The notes under the pieces: model-generated
What the model was told of the DNA's origin: nothing
Seen by the model: only the letters and a program-made list of their open reading frames with translations
Database searches by the model: none
Position numbers and translations under genes: made by a program
In this document: positions 7,909 through 17,144 of the stretch, in pieces
Numbering within the stretch: the stretch's first letter is position 1
Layout: each line of letters begins with the position of its first letter
Assembly: GCA_965222895.1 (NCBI GenBank)
Contig: CBDCVB010000001.1
Coordinates: forward strand, 868,001 to 932,000
DNA: 64,000 bases
Reading direction: 5' to 3'
From: Bin87 sp965222895
GTDB taxonomy: Bacteria > Chloroflexota > Dehalococcoidia > Lucifugimonadales > UBA3495

Positions 7909-9171
7909 TTGGTAGCAGCCCGCCCTGACGGTGGGGGTGCTACGTCCTACGTCCGGCGGATATTGGGTCCCTGGCGTGCCTCAAACTTCCGGTGGTATTG
8001 GACCAGTTCCGCAACACAAGCCTTCGCCGCCGGGATGCAGTTCCTCGTCCTGGGTTGGTTGGTACTGGAGGTCACCGGCTCCAAAACCCAGTTTGGGTTG
8101 GTCCTTTTCCTGTATGGAGTGCCCAACGTAGGCCTGCTGATGGTGGGAGGGATGATTGCCGACAGCATCGACCGCAAGCGGCTGTTGATAGCGATTCAGT
8201 TCATAGTAGGAGCTGTAATCGCGGTGCTCGCCGTGCTTTCATTGACGGAAGCGATCGCGGTTTGGCACATCTATTTGGCGGCAATTTTGCTGGGTTCGTT
8301 GCAGGCGTTGAATCAACCGGCGCGCGTGGCGATGGTCGCGGACCTGGTGGACCAACGCACGCTGCTGGATGCGGTGGCGCACTTCAACGCTGCGGTTCAC
8401 ATCGGGAGGATAATCGGCCCGCCGCTGGTTGGGTTGGTTATCGATCATTGGAGTATCAGCGCCGCCCTCGTGATCAACGCATCGTGTTACGCGGTGAGCG
8501 TTGTCGCCGTTTCCAGAATCCAGACCTCGCCCCGGATTTCAAGGCCGGCCTCCCAACCGATACTGCGGAACTTCGTCGATGGCCTGGTTCAAATCTGGCG
8601 TTCGCCAGTGCTACTGACGGTCATTGTGCTGGCCTGCTCGTGGGGCGGGTTCGGGATGAGTCATCTGGCGGCCATTCCCGCCTTCGCCAAAGACCAACTG
8701 GACAGCGGCGCTTATGAGGCCGGGTTGCTGTTATTGGCGTCCGGAGTCGGTTCGCTGGTGGGCAACGTCAGCATCACGTTCATGGGTCGTCGCTGGCTGT
8801 ACCGGTGGCTGCTGATCTGCCTTGCGCTGTTCTGCGTCGTCCTGACGTTATTCGCGTGGTCGTCCAGTTTCTGGGTTTCGTGGGCATTGTTCGTGGTGCT
8901 GGGCGTCGCGAGCCTGGGCACTGTTTGGCCGCTGGCCACCACCATCCTCCAGTTAGCCTCCCCCGCCGAGGTGCGCGGCCGGGTCATGGGGATTCTCCAC
9001 TTCACTCCCGGCTTCCATCACCTGGGGGCGCTGCCGTTGGCCGCCGCCGCCGGTTGGATCGGTTGGCCCACTTCCATCAGCATCGCCGCCGGGCTTTGCC
9101 TGCTGGTCACGTTCTGGTTCGGCCTGGGAAGGACATCAGGCCGGCGGCTGGCTTCGGCACCTGGGGCATAA
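7909..9171 (+). CDS. MFS transporter (MFS_3 / EntS-like exporter type)
   Basis: This 420-residue inner-membrane carrier has about twelve hydrophobic segments, starting at about residue 30 (AFAAGMQFLVLGWLVLEV). The loop after the second segment has ADSIDRKRLLI, the MFS motif A type region (D-x-x-x-R). RVAMVADLVDQRTLLDAVAHF is typical of the MFS_3 subgroup, which includes enterobactin and macrolide exporters. The start is TTG 7909 followed by a short cytoplasmic lead; an ATG within the first helix would be too late. Substrate is unknown. It stands alone, convergent with the methyltransferase gene ending at 9190. Confidence 0.85.
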   Translation: MVAARPDGGGATSYVRRILGPWRASNFRWYWTSSATQAFAAGMQFLVLGWLVLEVTGSKTQFGLVLFLYGVPNVGLLMVGGMIADSIDRKRLLIAIQFIVGAVIAVLAVLSLTEAIAVWHIYLAAILLGSLQALNQPARVAMVADLVDQRTLLDAVAHFNAAVHIGRIIGPPLVGLVIDHWSISAALVINASCYAVSVVAVSRIQTSPRISRPASQPILRNFVDGLVQIWRSPVLLTVIVLACSWGGFGMSHLAAIPAFAKDQLDSGAYEAGLLLLASGVGSLVGNVSITFMGRRWLYRWLLICLALFCVVLTLFAWSSSFWVSWALFVVLGVASLGTVWPLATTILQLASPAEVRGRVMGILHFTPGFHHLGALPLAAAAGWIGWPTSISIAAGLCLLVTFWFGLGRTSGRRLASAPGA

Positions 9172-9189
9172 GCAGGTCAGCTTGGTTGC

Positions 9190-9897
9190 TCAGGACTTCC
9201 GGGCCCAAAACACGCAGTGGCGCATGGGCTTGTTGTCGTCAAAGTACAGCAGGCCGCCCAATTCACCGTTCTCACCAGCTTCAACCATGTCGAGACCATA
9301 TCTGCCCAGAGTATCGAGTAGTTCCTGCTCTCCATACAGCTGAAAGCTGCGGGAAACTCCTTCAGCCCCGTAGCCCGGGTCGACCACCGTCTCCACCCCT
9401 CGGCCGGGTTTGAACATAAGCTGCAATACGCCGCCTGGCCGCAGCACTCTCGCGAATTCGCCGAGCACCAGCCCGAATACCACATCGGCAGGGATGTGCT
9501 GGACGACCGCATTGCAGAGAACCAGATCGAAACGGGCGTCCTCGAAAGGTAGTGGTTCAGATAGATCCGCTGTGCGCAACTGGTCGGCGATCTCTGGGTG
9601 GACCAGCCTCGCCACCTGGATGTTTTCGTCGACCGCATCCAGGCCGATCATGTCGTACCCGAGTTGAGACAGCAAGAATACGTCGCGCGCGCCGGCGCCG
9701 CAACCCGCGTCCAGACCCCTTCCCGATGGGACGAGTTGCGTCAGCCGCCGGTACAGGTCGCGGTCGCCCTGGAAGTCAGGATGGGAGCAATTGGTGTAGC
9801 CGTTATCCCAGAATCCCTGCGACAATTCCGCGTACCGGCTTGCGTGAATCCGGTAAAACTCCAGCGAATCGTGCTGGTAATGAGGTTTGGCACCCAT
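9190..9897 (-). CDS. Class I SAM-dependent methyltransferase
   Basis: This 235-residue cytoplasmic methyltransferase has the motif I LDAGCGAGARDVFLLSQLG near residue 67, acidic motif II in IGLDAVDE, motif IV FDLVLCNAVVQHIP near residue 130, and the post-motif LRPGGVLQLMFK. The N-terminus EFYRIHASRYAELSQGFWDNG resembles thymidylate- or ubiquinone-type small-molecule methyltransferases, but the substrate cannot be read. ATG 9897 is preferred; TTG 9898-9900 directly before it is an alternative. Its stop faces the MFS gene 18 bases away. Confidence 0.85.
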   Translation of the reverse strand: MGAKPHYQHDSLEFYRIHASRYAELSQGFWDNGYTNCSHPDFQGDRDLYRRLTQLVPSGRGLDAGCGAGARDVFLLSQLGYDMIGLDAVDENIQVARLVHPEIADQLRTADLSEPLPFEDARFDLVLCNAVVQHIPADVVFGLVLGEFARVLRPGGVLQLMFKPGRGVETVVDPGYGAEGVSRSFQLYGEQELLDTLGRYGLDMVEAGENGELGGLLYFDDNKPMRHCVFWARKS

Positions 9898-9951
9898 CAA
9901 CCGGGCTGCTCCCGCATCCCATCCAAGCGCTGATTTTCGGCCCAGGGAGCC

Positions 9952-11033
9952 TTAGCCCTTGAAGTGACTGGTTATCGGTTGGTGGCCGGCGTTTTCTTCG
10001 TAAGGTTCCTCACGGTACAGGGCCATGTCCTTCATCACCGGAATGTCCTGGATGGAGAACAGGATGGCCTCTTCCGTGGAATCGTTGGCGTGTTCGTGCC
10101 AGGCCCAGGGTGGTACCACGAAGAAGTCCCCTTCGCTCCAGTCGAACCGCTGGCCGTCGATGACACTGTAGCCTTCACCTTTGTACACCTGGTAGACGGC
10201 GCAACTGGTCTGGCGATGGGCGCGGGTGTTGATGCCAGGTCGAATCAGCTGGGCCCAGCAGGTCATGGTGCGTAGCACCGGGCCGCCGGTGGCCGGATCG
10301 CTAAACTCCATAGCCACGTCGTCGAAGGGGCTGGCGTCGACCTGTGCCAGATTCTGGAGGGCCTCGTAGGTCTTGTCCCACTTGTAGTGCCACAGCGGAG
10401 AATAGGGCAGGTTGGTATCCTCCCAGGCGGGACGGAGGGCCCCGGAGGCGAACTTTCTTTCCGACTCGGCGACGCCGACAATGGGCTGCTGATCTTCGGG
10501 ATAAGCTTCGTAAAAGTTGGCACGCAGGTAACGAACCAGCGGGACATCCAGCCCGTCCAGCCAGATCATCGGATCGGAACCTTCGTTGTTGTGGTCGTGC
10601 CAGGTCCAGGACGGCGTTAGAACCAGGTCGCCCGGCTCCATGTAGCACTTGTCGCCTTCGACGGTGGTGTACGCCCCCTGCCCCTTCAGCACCCACCGGA
10701 TGGCCGTGGGGGTGTGTCGGTGCGCCGGAGCGCCGGAGCGCATTCGCCGGGCAGCAGGAGTTGCAACGCCGCAGTGATGGTGTGAGTGGTTCCCCGATCC
10801 AGGCCCGGCGTCGCCAGACGCAGGGTGCGCCGTTCCACGTCCCGGTCCGGAGTAACGAGGTCTCCGCTCCTGAGCACCAATGGCTCCACCTCAGCCCAAC
10901 GCCAGAGGTAGGGTTCCATGACCGGCAACGGTTGTCCTTCCCCCTGCATCCAGCCCGGCTTCAGCCGGATTCGGTCGGTAGTGTCGTAATACTGCTGTGC
11001 ATCTTCCACGCTTACCAGATCTGGTACTGCCAT
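9952..11033 (-). pseudogene. Gentisate 1,2-dioxygenase-like bicupin, frameshifted by an 8-bp tandem duplication
   Basis: The start is ATG 11033 with a strong GAGGAGG upstream. The N-terminal 100 residues (MAVPDLVSVEDAQQYYDTTD to LLLPGE) are in one frame and the rest in another. CGCCGGAG is present twice in tandem at 10723-10738; deleting one copy restores LLLPGECAPAHRHTPTAIRW, exactly the family's first cupin motif with its metal-binding His residues. The repaired protein would be 357 residues with a second cupin (TRAHRQTSCAVYQVYKGEG, WAWHEHAND). Such enzymes open the ring of gentisate or related hydroxylated aromatics using Fe(II). As written the gene is broken; recent slippage or a sequence error are both possible. 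Confidence 0.85.
10723..10738. repeat. 8-bp tandem duplication causing the cupin frameshift
   Basis: CGCCGGAG at 10723-10730 is repeated immediately at 10731-10738. Removing one unit restores the reading frame and the conserved A-P-A-H-R-H-T motif. Confidence 0.85.
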
Positions 11034-11213
11034 TGGACTACCTCCTCGATAGAAACTCAACATCGTGATGCCGGTGTTTGTGCCGGCACTACTGGCAGGA
11101 ACCCGGCTTTGTTTCCTGACCGGGATTTTAGACCTAACTCCGAGAGATGTCATTCTGAAAGCCGGGCCCCTGGCGGTCGTCCGGCACATTGCCCCCCTCG
11201 TGCGTACCCACTT

Positions 11214-11322
11214 TGTCATTGCGAGCGCAGCGTGACAATCTCGTTGCCGTAGCAACGGCGGTTCGCCGACGTGTGTTCAACCTCATCGAGATTGCCACGT
11301 CGCTATGCTCCTCGCAATGACA
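11214..11322. repeat. Palindromic intergenic repeat (REP/MITE-like)
   Basis: The left arm TGTCATTGCGAG (11214-11225) with CAATCTCG and the right arm CGAGATTG (11287-11294) with CTCGCAATGACA (11311-11322) form an interrupted inverted repeat around a 40-base centre. Similar GTCATTGCGAG...CTCGCAATGAC palindromes are common dispersed repeats in many bacterial genomes. It lies between two genes transcribed leftward and could fold in RNA. The remaining sequence in 11034-11345 holds nothing else recognised. Confidence 0.65.
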
Positions 11323-11345
11323 GACTAAAAAGGAGAGGGTTGTTT

Positions 11346-11906
11346 CTATCCCACCGGCAGCACCGGTTCGGTGCGTTCGTCGGGAAGCTGCACCTCAAAG
11401 GCGTTAAGGAAGAATGCGGTTTGGGCGTAGTTTCCCATCAGCGCGGTGATCTCGACCAGATGCTGGACGCCGAACTGTTCCTGAGCGATCTGGAAAGTGG
11501 AAGTGGATACCCGGTGGTTCTGGTAGAACTCAGTGCAGAAGTTAACGATTGCACTTTCGTCAGCGGCCATGGGTGGCAGGGGTTGTCGGTCGCGGAGCGC
11601 GTCGACCAGGGCGTCGCTGACACCTTCCTGACGAGCCGCCGGAGCGTGGGCGTTCCAGATGTAAGGGCAATCCATGGCGCGGGCCGTCGCCAAAATCGCC
11701 AGTTCCTGTATTCGCTTCGGGAACGTGCTTTCGAACCGCAAGTAGGCCGTCAGATGGCTGCGTCGCCGCGACATCTCCGGGCTATTGATGGTGATGGAAC
11801 CGGGCCCGCCGGTTATCGAACCTCCCGTGTCCCTGGTCAACTCGTCGAACGCACCCCGGAATTCCTCGGGCACCATGTCTCGGGTAACTACCGGTATCCT
11901 TGCCAT
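11346..11906 (-). CDS. Carboxymuconolactone decarboxylase (AhpD-like) family protein
   Basis: This 186-residue all-helical CMD-family protein has GAGGAG upstream of ATG 11906. The core segment RIQELAILATARAMDCPYIW, then NAHAPAARQEGVSDALVDAL, carries one Cys and a His seven residues later. It lacks the C-x-x-C pair of AhpD peroxidases, so a decarboxylase/peroxidase-like role without the classic disulfide is likely. Its C-terminal third has the usual FGVQHLVEITALMGNYAQTA helix. It is close to the broken gentisate-dioxygenase-like gene and diverges from the GMC oxidoreductase, consistent with an aromatic or hydroxyacid catabolic cluster. Confidence 0.85.
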   Translation of the reverse strand: MARIPVVTRDMVPEEFRGAFDELTRDTGGSITGGPGSITINSPEMSRRRSHLTAYLRFESTFPKRIQELAILATARAMDCPYIWNAHAPAARQEGVSDALVDALRDRQPLPPMAADESAIVNFCTEFYQNHRVSTSTFQIAQEQFGVQHLVEITALMGNYAQTAFFLNAFEVQLPDERTEPVLPVG

Positions 11907-12191
11907 AATTCTCCTCGACTATTTGATTCTATTGCGCGGTGTTGGTTCGGGGGTCTGGAATCTGGCAACGCCAAGCCCCACGGGGCCGATTGTACCATTG
12001 TCCACCACCTGGCACGGCAATGCGGCGACCCGCCGGGGTGACAGTGAACCAGCAGCCCGCAAGAGGTTCATCCGGAGACACCGTTGCTCCCGGTCTGCGA
12101 ATCTCGGCCATTTATGGCCTGGGGGGAATTTTTGGTTATAATTCCCTGTGGCAACCATTTTGATTTCGCAACTGATTGTTTAGGAGGGACC

Positions 12192-13766
12192 ATGAAATAC
12201 GACGTCATTGTCGTTGGCGGGGGAGCGGCCGGTTCTGTGCTGGCTAGCAGGTTGGCTGAGGATGCAAATACGTCCGTGCTGTTGCTGGAAGCCGGTGCGG
12301 ATTATCCAGATCCCGCAACCCTGCCGGACGAGATAAAGTTCGGCGGCACCAGGTACGCGGAATCCCCGGACTCGGAACACAACTGGGCCCTGCGGGGAAC
12401 CATCACCGAGGAGCAGGGGGAGATCCACGTGGCCCAGGGCAAGGTGATTGGGGGTGGATCGTCCATCAATGGTCAGGCGATGCAGCGGGGACTACCCGAA
12501 GACTTTGACTCGTGGGCTGCGCTCGGCAATGACGAATGGTCTTACGACAAGGTGCTCCCCTTCTATAGAAAGATGGAGAATGACCACGACATCCAGGATG
12601 ATTTCCATGGCACGGACGGGCCGATGCCCGTGCGACGCCGCCAGTCAGGAGCCGTGCCCGACATCCAGCAGGCTTTCCATGCCGCCTGTCTGAAGGCGGG
12701 GTTCAACACCGTCGAGGATACCAACGGAGCGAACCCCTCCGGCGTTGGCGTGTCGCCCACCAACAACCTGGGCGGGATCCGGATGAGCGCCGCTCTCACG
12801 CATCTCAATCCCATGCGCCACCGCCTCAACCTGACGGTGCGGGGCAGTGTATACGTCCAGAAGATATTGTTTGAGGGTCGAAAGGCCGTCGGTGTCGAAG
12901 CCCAAAGCGGCGGCGAAGTTTTCACCGTCCAGGCCGACCGGGTTGTCCTGTGCTCCGGCGCCCTCAGGTCGCCCCAGCTGCTCATGCTGTCGGGTATCGG
13001 GCCCAAAGACCAGCTCGAACAATTTGGGATACCCCTTATTCAGGAACTCCCCGGAGTAGGACAGAGTCTGTGGAACCACCTCAGCGCCCATGTAACCTAT
13101 AAGGTCAAGGATGAGGCCACGCTGACCACGGAGCCGGACGCACCGCACTTCAGCCTGCATTACACCTCACAGGGGTGGAGTGAGACCAATGACATGGTGC
13201 TCAGGAGCAGCACCGTCGTCGATGAACGGGAGGAACGGGTGCCCGGCGTTAGAACCAGATACCGGACCGGCGATGTTGCTCCGGAGCAGGCGGCGCGTAT
13301 ATCGTGTACGCTGGGATTGCCCGAAGGATCTGGGTACGTCAGGTTGGCATCTGCCGACCCGGCGGTACAGCCGTCTTTCAACTATTGTTATCTGCAACAT
13401 CCCGATGACATTCGGCGGGTGCGGGAAGGCCTGCGATTCGGGGTCAGCATTCTGGAATCCGACGAGTTCAAAGACGTGGTGGATTTCCGAATCAGCCCAA
13501 CGGATGAAATGCTGGCCGACGACGATGCCATGGACCTCTGGATACGCCAAACGGTGGGAACCGCCCGGCACGTGTCGGGCACCTGCAAGATGGGCCCCGA
13601 TTCAGACCCGACGGCGGTAGTTGACCAATACTGCCGGGTCAAGGGAGTTCAGGGGTTGTGGGTGGCGGATTCCTCGATAGTGCCGCGCATTCCCCGGTCA
13701 GGCGGTCTCCATCCCACGGCCCTGATGATTGGGGAACGTGTCGTCGAGTGGGTCGCGGCCGGTTAG
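12192..13766 (+). CDS. GMC-family FAD-dependent oxidoreductase
   Basis: This 524-residue enzyme of the choline dehydrogenase/alcohol oxidase family oxidises primary or secondary alcohols with FAD. The dinucleotide-binding motif IVVGGGAAGSVLASRLAED is at residue 5. The GMC signature GGGSSINGQAMQRG follows near residue 90, signature 2 GALRSPQLLMLSGIGP near residue 257, and the C-terminal block has RHVSGTCKMG, then GLHPTALMIGERVVEWV. The active-site region carries His in RHVSGT and GLHPT. ATG 12192 has TAGGAGGG seven bases upstream; a longer frame from 12084 lacks this. A TATAAT at 12137-12142 may be its -10 element. Confidence 0.92.
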   Translation: MKYDVIVVGGGAAGSVLASRLAEDANTSVLLLEAGADYPDPATLPDEIKFGGTRYAESPDSEHNWALRGTITEEQGEIHVAQGKVIGGGSSINGQAMQRGLPEDFDSWAALGNDEWSYDKVLPFYRKMENDHDIQDDFHGTDGPMPVRRRQSGAVPDIQQAFHAACLKAGFNTVEDTNGANPSGVGVSPTNNLGGIRMSAALTHLNPMRHRLNLTVRGSVYVQKILFEGRKAVGVEAQSGGEVFTVQADRVVLCSGALRSPQLLMLSGIGPKDQLEQFGIPLIQELPGVGQSLWNHLSAHVTYKVKDEATLTTEPDAPHFSLHYTSQGWSETNDMVLRSSTVVDEREERVPGVRTRYRTGDVAPEQAARISCTLGLPEGSGYVRLASADPAVQPSFNYCYLQHPDDIRRVREGLRFGVSILESDEFKDVVDFRISPTDEMLADDDAMDLWIRQTVGTARHVSGTCKMGPDSDPTAVVDQYCRVKGVQGLWVADSSIVPRIPRSGGLHPTALMIGERVVEWVAAG

Positions 13767-13923
13767 TTCCGTGTCACCCGGTCTTGATTTTCTGGCTTCG
13801 GATTGATGCCACGGCGCAAAAATCCGCCCGCTGTTCTCAAGGATAGCGGGCGGATGACCGGCACGGCGACGAAGCACCCACGATACGATGGCGCTAACGA
13901 TACGACGGGAGAGACCTGATTTG

Positions 13924-14904
13924 GTGAGTTTCGGGTTATGCGTCGTTGGTTGTGGTTCCTTTGCGCAGGTTTTCGCAGAGTCTGTCTCCGGTATGCGCGA
14001 CGATATCGACCTGTACTTCGCCAGCCGCGATTTGGCCAAAGCCAGAGACTACGCGCGTCGTTTCAACGGTTTGGACGCTTTTGGCGACTATACCGCTGCT
14101 GCTGCCGATCCTCGGGTAGAGGCGTTGTACATTTGCACACCGCATCACCTGCATCTGGAGCACGTAGCTCTGGCGACCAGCTGGGGCAAGCATGCCCTGG
14201 TCGAAAAGCCCATCGCCGGAACCCTGGAGGACGCCGCAGCGATTGTCAGGCAGGCCGAGTCGGCGGGCGTGAACCTGATGGTGGCGGAGAACTATCGTTT
14301 CCTGCCGGCCGTGCGAGAAGCCAGGAAATTGGTGGATGAGGGCCGTCTGGGGCAGCTCAGGTTGGTCCAGTTGCAGGAACAGTACCCTTTTCAGCCTTCG
14401 GGGTGGCGCAACCGGACCGCCCTGAGTGGGGGCGGCGTGCTCATCGACGGAGGGATACACAAGGTTAGCGGACTGGCGTACCTGTCGGGACGACCCAACC
14501 AGGTGTACGCCCAAAGAGTCCTGCCCGGACAACCGGGACTCGAAGCGGAGGACGGGGTTGTGGTGATGACGCGAAACGACGATGGCGTGATCGGCCTCAT
14601 CAATCACTCCTGGAGCATCGCCCCTTCGATACACCATTCGTGGGTCTCCATTGCCGGCACGACGGGCAGCCTGTATTTTGAACTGGGACAGCCGTGGTTG
14701 AAAATTCTCGATGGCAACTCGGAAACGATGGTGCATCTGGAGAACGACACCCGCGGACTGGTGCCTATGGTTCAAGAGTTCCGGCAGAGTATTGTGGAGG
14801 CCAGGGAGCCGGCGATGACCGGTCGGCAAGGGGTTGCCGACCTCGCGCTGGTGCTCAAAGCCTATGAATCAATTGAGCTCGGGCTGCCGGTGCGCCTCGA
14901 CTGA
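13924..14904 (+). CDS. Gfo/Idh/MocA-family NAD(P)-dependent oxidoreductase
   Basis: This 326-residue protein has an N-terminal Rossmann fold (LCVVGCGSFAQVFAESVSG), the AEALYICTPHHLH-type strand near residue 70, and the catalytic-domain marker KHALVEKPIAGTLEDA near residue 95, whose EKP is the family signature. The C-terminal half is the Gfo/Idh alpha-beta domain, with GGGVLIDGGIHKVSGLAYL carrying the usual Asp-Gly-x-x-His. GTG 13924 is chosen because GGGAGA lies about ten bases upstream and the Rossmann motif starts at the expected distance. ATG 13888 is an alternative with no ribosome site. Substrate is probably a sugar, inositol or hydroxyacid. Confidence 0.87.
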   Translation: MSFGLCVVGCGSFAQVFAESVSGMRDDIDLYFASRDLAKARDYARRFNGLDAFGDYTAAAADPRVEALYICTPHHLHLEHVALATSWGKHALVEKPIAGTLEDAAAIVRQAESAGVNLMVAENYRFLPAVREARKLVDEGRLGQLRLVQLQEQYPFQPSGWRNRTALSGGGVLIDGGIHKVSGLAYLSGRPNQVYAQRVLPGQPGLEAEDGVVVMTRNDDGVIGLINHSWSIAPSIHHSWVSIAGTTGSLYFELGQPWLKILDGNSETMVHLENDTRGLVPMVQEFRQSIVEAREPAMTGRQGVADLALVLKAYESIELGLPVRLD

Positions 14905-15032
14905 ACCCGGGCATACCACGGCGTATCGCTGCCGGATGCCGGCGCGCCCTTGCCCGCACTCGACCACCCCGTTACAATCGGCGCACCGCTTTTCCTCGCC
15001 ATTAGGGGGCCCATTCGCTATTAGGAGGCCCA

Positions 15033-16283
15033 TTGCAAGCAGCAACGCCGGCCGCGCCCGAAGCCGCGGGCATGAAGCATAACCGAATCTTCATCCTGAG
15101 CAGCCTGTCCGTGGGGCATGGTTTGTCCCATATGTTCGACCAGGGGTTCCCGCTGCTGATTACTGAGATAGCGGCGGCCATGGGCTTGGGCAACTTCCGC
15201 ACCGCCGTCCTTTTCGCAGTCAGACAGGGCGGTTCCAGCGCCACCAGCCTGGGCGGTGGCCCGGTAATCGACCACCTGAAATCCTACTGGGGACTCATCC
15301 TGACGGCGTGTATGCTGGCCCACGCCATCACCTTCGCCGCGATTGGCAGTTCGCCAACCTTCGCGCTGCTCGTGGTAGTGGTGCTGTTCCTGTCGATTCC
15401 GGGGTCATTATGGCATCTGCCTTCGGCGGCGGCCATTTCCCAACGATTCCCGGAGCGTCGGGGATTCGCCATTTCCATGCACGGATTTGGTTCCAACATC
15501 GGCAACGTCAGCGGGCCGGTATTGGCCGGTGCGCTGTTGGGGACGGGGTTCCTCATCTGGCGGCACGTGTTCTTTATCTACGCCGGGTTGGCTTTGCTGA
15601 TGGCGGTGTTCGTATGGTGGTCGCTGCGTGGCCTGGGTCGGGAAAGCGCTTCTGAGCATCGCATCAGCCTTTCGGAGCAGTTCGTCAACGCGCTGAAACT
15701 ATTGAAGAACCCCATCGTAATGGCCCTGATCTCGGCAGCGTTGCTGCGGGGAATAGGACTGAACGCCCTGTTTAACTGGACTCCTTTCTACCTGCGGGAA
15801 ACCCTCGGGATGACCACCCTGGAAGCTGGCGTGTATTACGCTCTGCTGACCGGCATGGGGATAATTTCGGCTCCGGTTTTGGGTTGGTTGTCCGACAAAT
15901 GGGGACGCAAAGCGGTGCTGGTGCCCGGGTTCCTGATTGCCGGTCTGCTTTCCATGACGGTGGTTGGTGTGGGTGATAGCTTGCTGCTGGCGCCCATATT
16001 GGCCGGGTTGGGTCTCTTCAGCTTCGCTCTGCACCAGATTATTCAGGCATCAGTGCTGGATTACGTGGGCACTGGCACTGAGGCCACGGCGATCGGCCTG
16101 CTCTTCGGAATCAACGGCGTGATTGGCATGGGCTCACCCTTCCTGGCCTCCGCCATCATCGAAAATTGGGGTGGCTACGGCGCCGTGTTTTACTATGCGG
16201 GTATCCTGACCCTCATTACCGCCGCAGTCGTGCTGGTGATTCCCTTGCGAAACCAGAACGAATCCGGCCCAGCGCCGGCGTGA
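15033..16283 (+). CDS. MFS transporter (MFS_1 type)
   Basis: This 416-residue carrier has twelve predicted helices, a central cytoplasmic loop near residue 195 (RGLGRESASEHRISLSEQF) and a cytoplasmic loop with GWLSDKWGRKAVLVPG near residue 285, an MFS motif A copy. TTG 15033 is preferred because ATTAGGAGG sits directly upstream; ATG 15072 lacks a ribosome site. Upstream, ATTAGGGGGCCCATT and ATTAGGAGGCCCATT form a near-perfect short direct repeat. Substrate is unknown; the hydrophilic head HGLSHMFDQGFP suggests an organic-acid or drug exporter group. Confidence 0.86.
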   Translation: MQAATPAAPEAAGMKHNRIFILSSLSVGHGLSHMFDQGFPLLITEIAAAMGLGNFRTAVLFAVRQGGSSATSLGGGPVIDHLKSYWGLILTACMLAHAITFAAIGSSPTFALLVVVVLFLSIPGSLWHLPSAAAISQRFPERRGFAISMHGFGSNIGNVSGPVLAGALLGTGFLIWRHVFFIYAGLALLMAVFVWWSLRGLGRESASEHRISLSEQFVNALKLLKNPIVMALISAALLRGIGLNALFNWTPFYLRETLGMTTLEAGVYYALLTGMGIISAPVLGWLSDKWGRKAVLVPGFLIAGLLSMTVVGVGDSLLLAPILAGLGLFSFALHQIIQASVLDYVGTGTEATAIGLLFGINGVIGMGSPFLASAIIENWGGYGAVFYYAGILTLITAAVVLVIPLRNQNESGPAPA

Positions 16284-16337
16284 AGTTCCGGCCCAACGCC
16301 GGCATGGAGTTCCGGCCTGTAGTCGCGCACCGCCACC

Positions 16338-17115
16338 CTACGATTGCGGCAGTGAAGACGGCCCCGCCTTGGTCGTAACCAGGTAGAGCCATCGGTCCCC
16401 CGGTTCAAACGGTTCCATTTCCAGACTCCCATAGGCCTGGTGGTCTCCGAAACCCGCCCGCTGCAGCAGAGACATCAGCTCCCGGTAGGTATAGAGCCGC
16501 ATCGACAACTCTCGGCGCTCCCTTTCGCCATCGCGGATGAACGTCCAGGACGACTCGACCCGGCTGGTCGCGTAGTCGAAACCGCGTTCTTCCAGTACCA
16601 GCAAGTTTCCCACCTCTTGCCAAACCCTGGGTTCATCCAGCACTTCGGCGAGACGCGTTTCAATCAATGGCGTGTCGAATATAAAACGAGCGCCGGGCTT
16701 GAGGCACCTGGAAACCGATCTCAGGAATTCTGCGTTTCCGTCATCATCGAAATATCCAAAGCTGCCCCAAAAGCAGATGGCGCCGTCAAACTCACCGTCC
16801 CAGGGCAAGTCCCTCATATCCCGTTGCTGCCAATCCACCGTCAGACCGCGCGCGGAGGCCGAGCGTGCGGCGGATTGCAACAACTGAGGGCTCTGGTCGA
16901 TTCCGGTGACCCGGTAGCCAAACGAAGCCAATTCCAGGGACAGCCGGCCGCCGCCGCACGGCACGTCCAACACCCCGGAGCGTGTTGGCAGTCCCAGGGC
17001 CCTCTGGACGAATCCCATCTCGGCGCGCATCTGCTCCTCGTTCCGCGACGCGAGGATGAAGTCCAGGCACAGACCTGAAAAAAAAGTCCGCCCACCAGTT
17101 ATCCGGCTCATGCAT
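16338..17115 (-). pseudogene. Class I SAM methyltransferase, frameshifted in a T8 tract
   Basis: The natural start is ATG 17115 giving MHEPDNWWADFF, the usual NWW-x-x-FF opening of this methyltransferase group. The frame then breaks in a run of eight A on the plus strand (17078-17085). With seven instead of eight, the chain reads on as SGLCLDFILASRNEEQ and is 258 residues long. Later motifs are intact: GVLDVPCGGGRLSLELASFG (motif I), DGAICFWGSFGYFDDD and LKPGARFIFDTPL. A shorter in-frame product could begin at 17111 but would have an unnatural N-terminus. This is either slippage in a homopolymer or a sequence error. Confidence 0.82.
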
Positions 17116-17144
17116 TGCTTATCGCCACTTCGACCGCCATCGGC

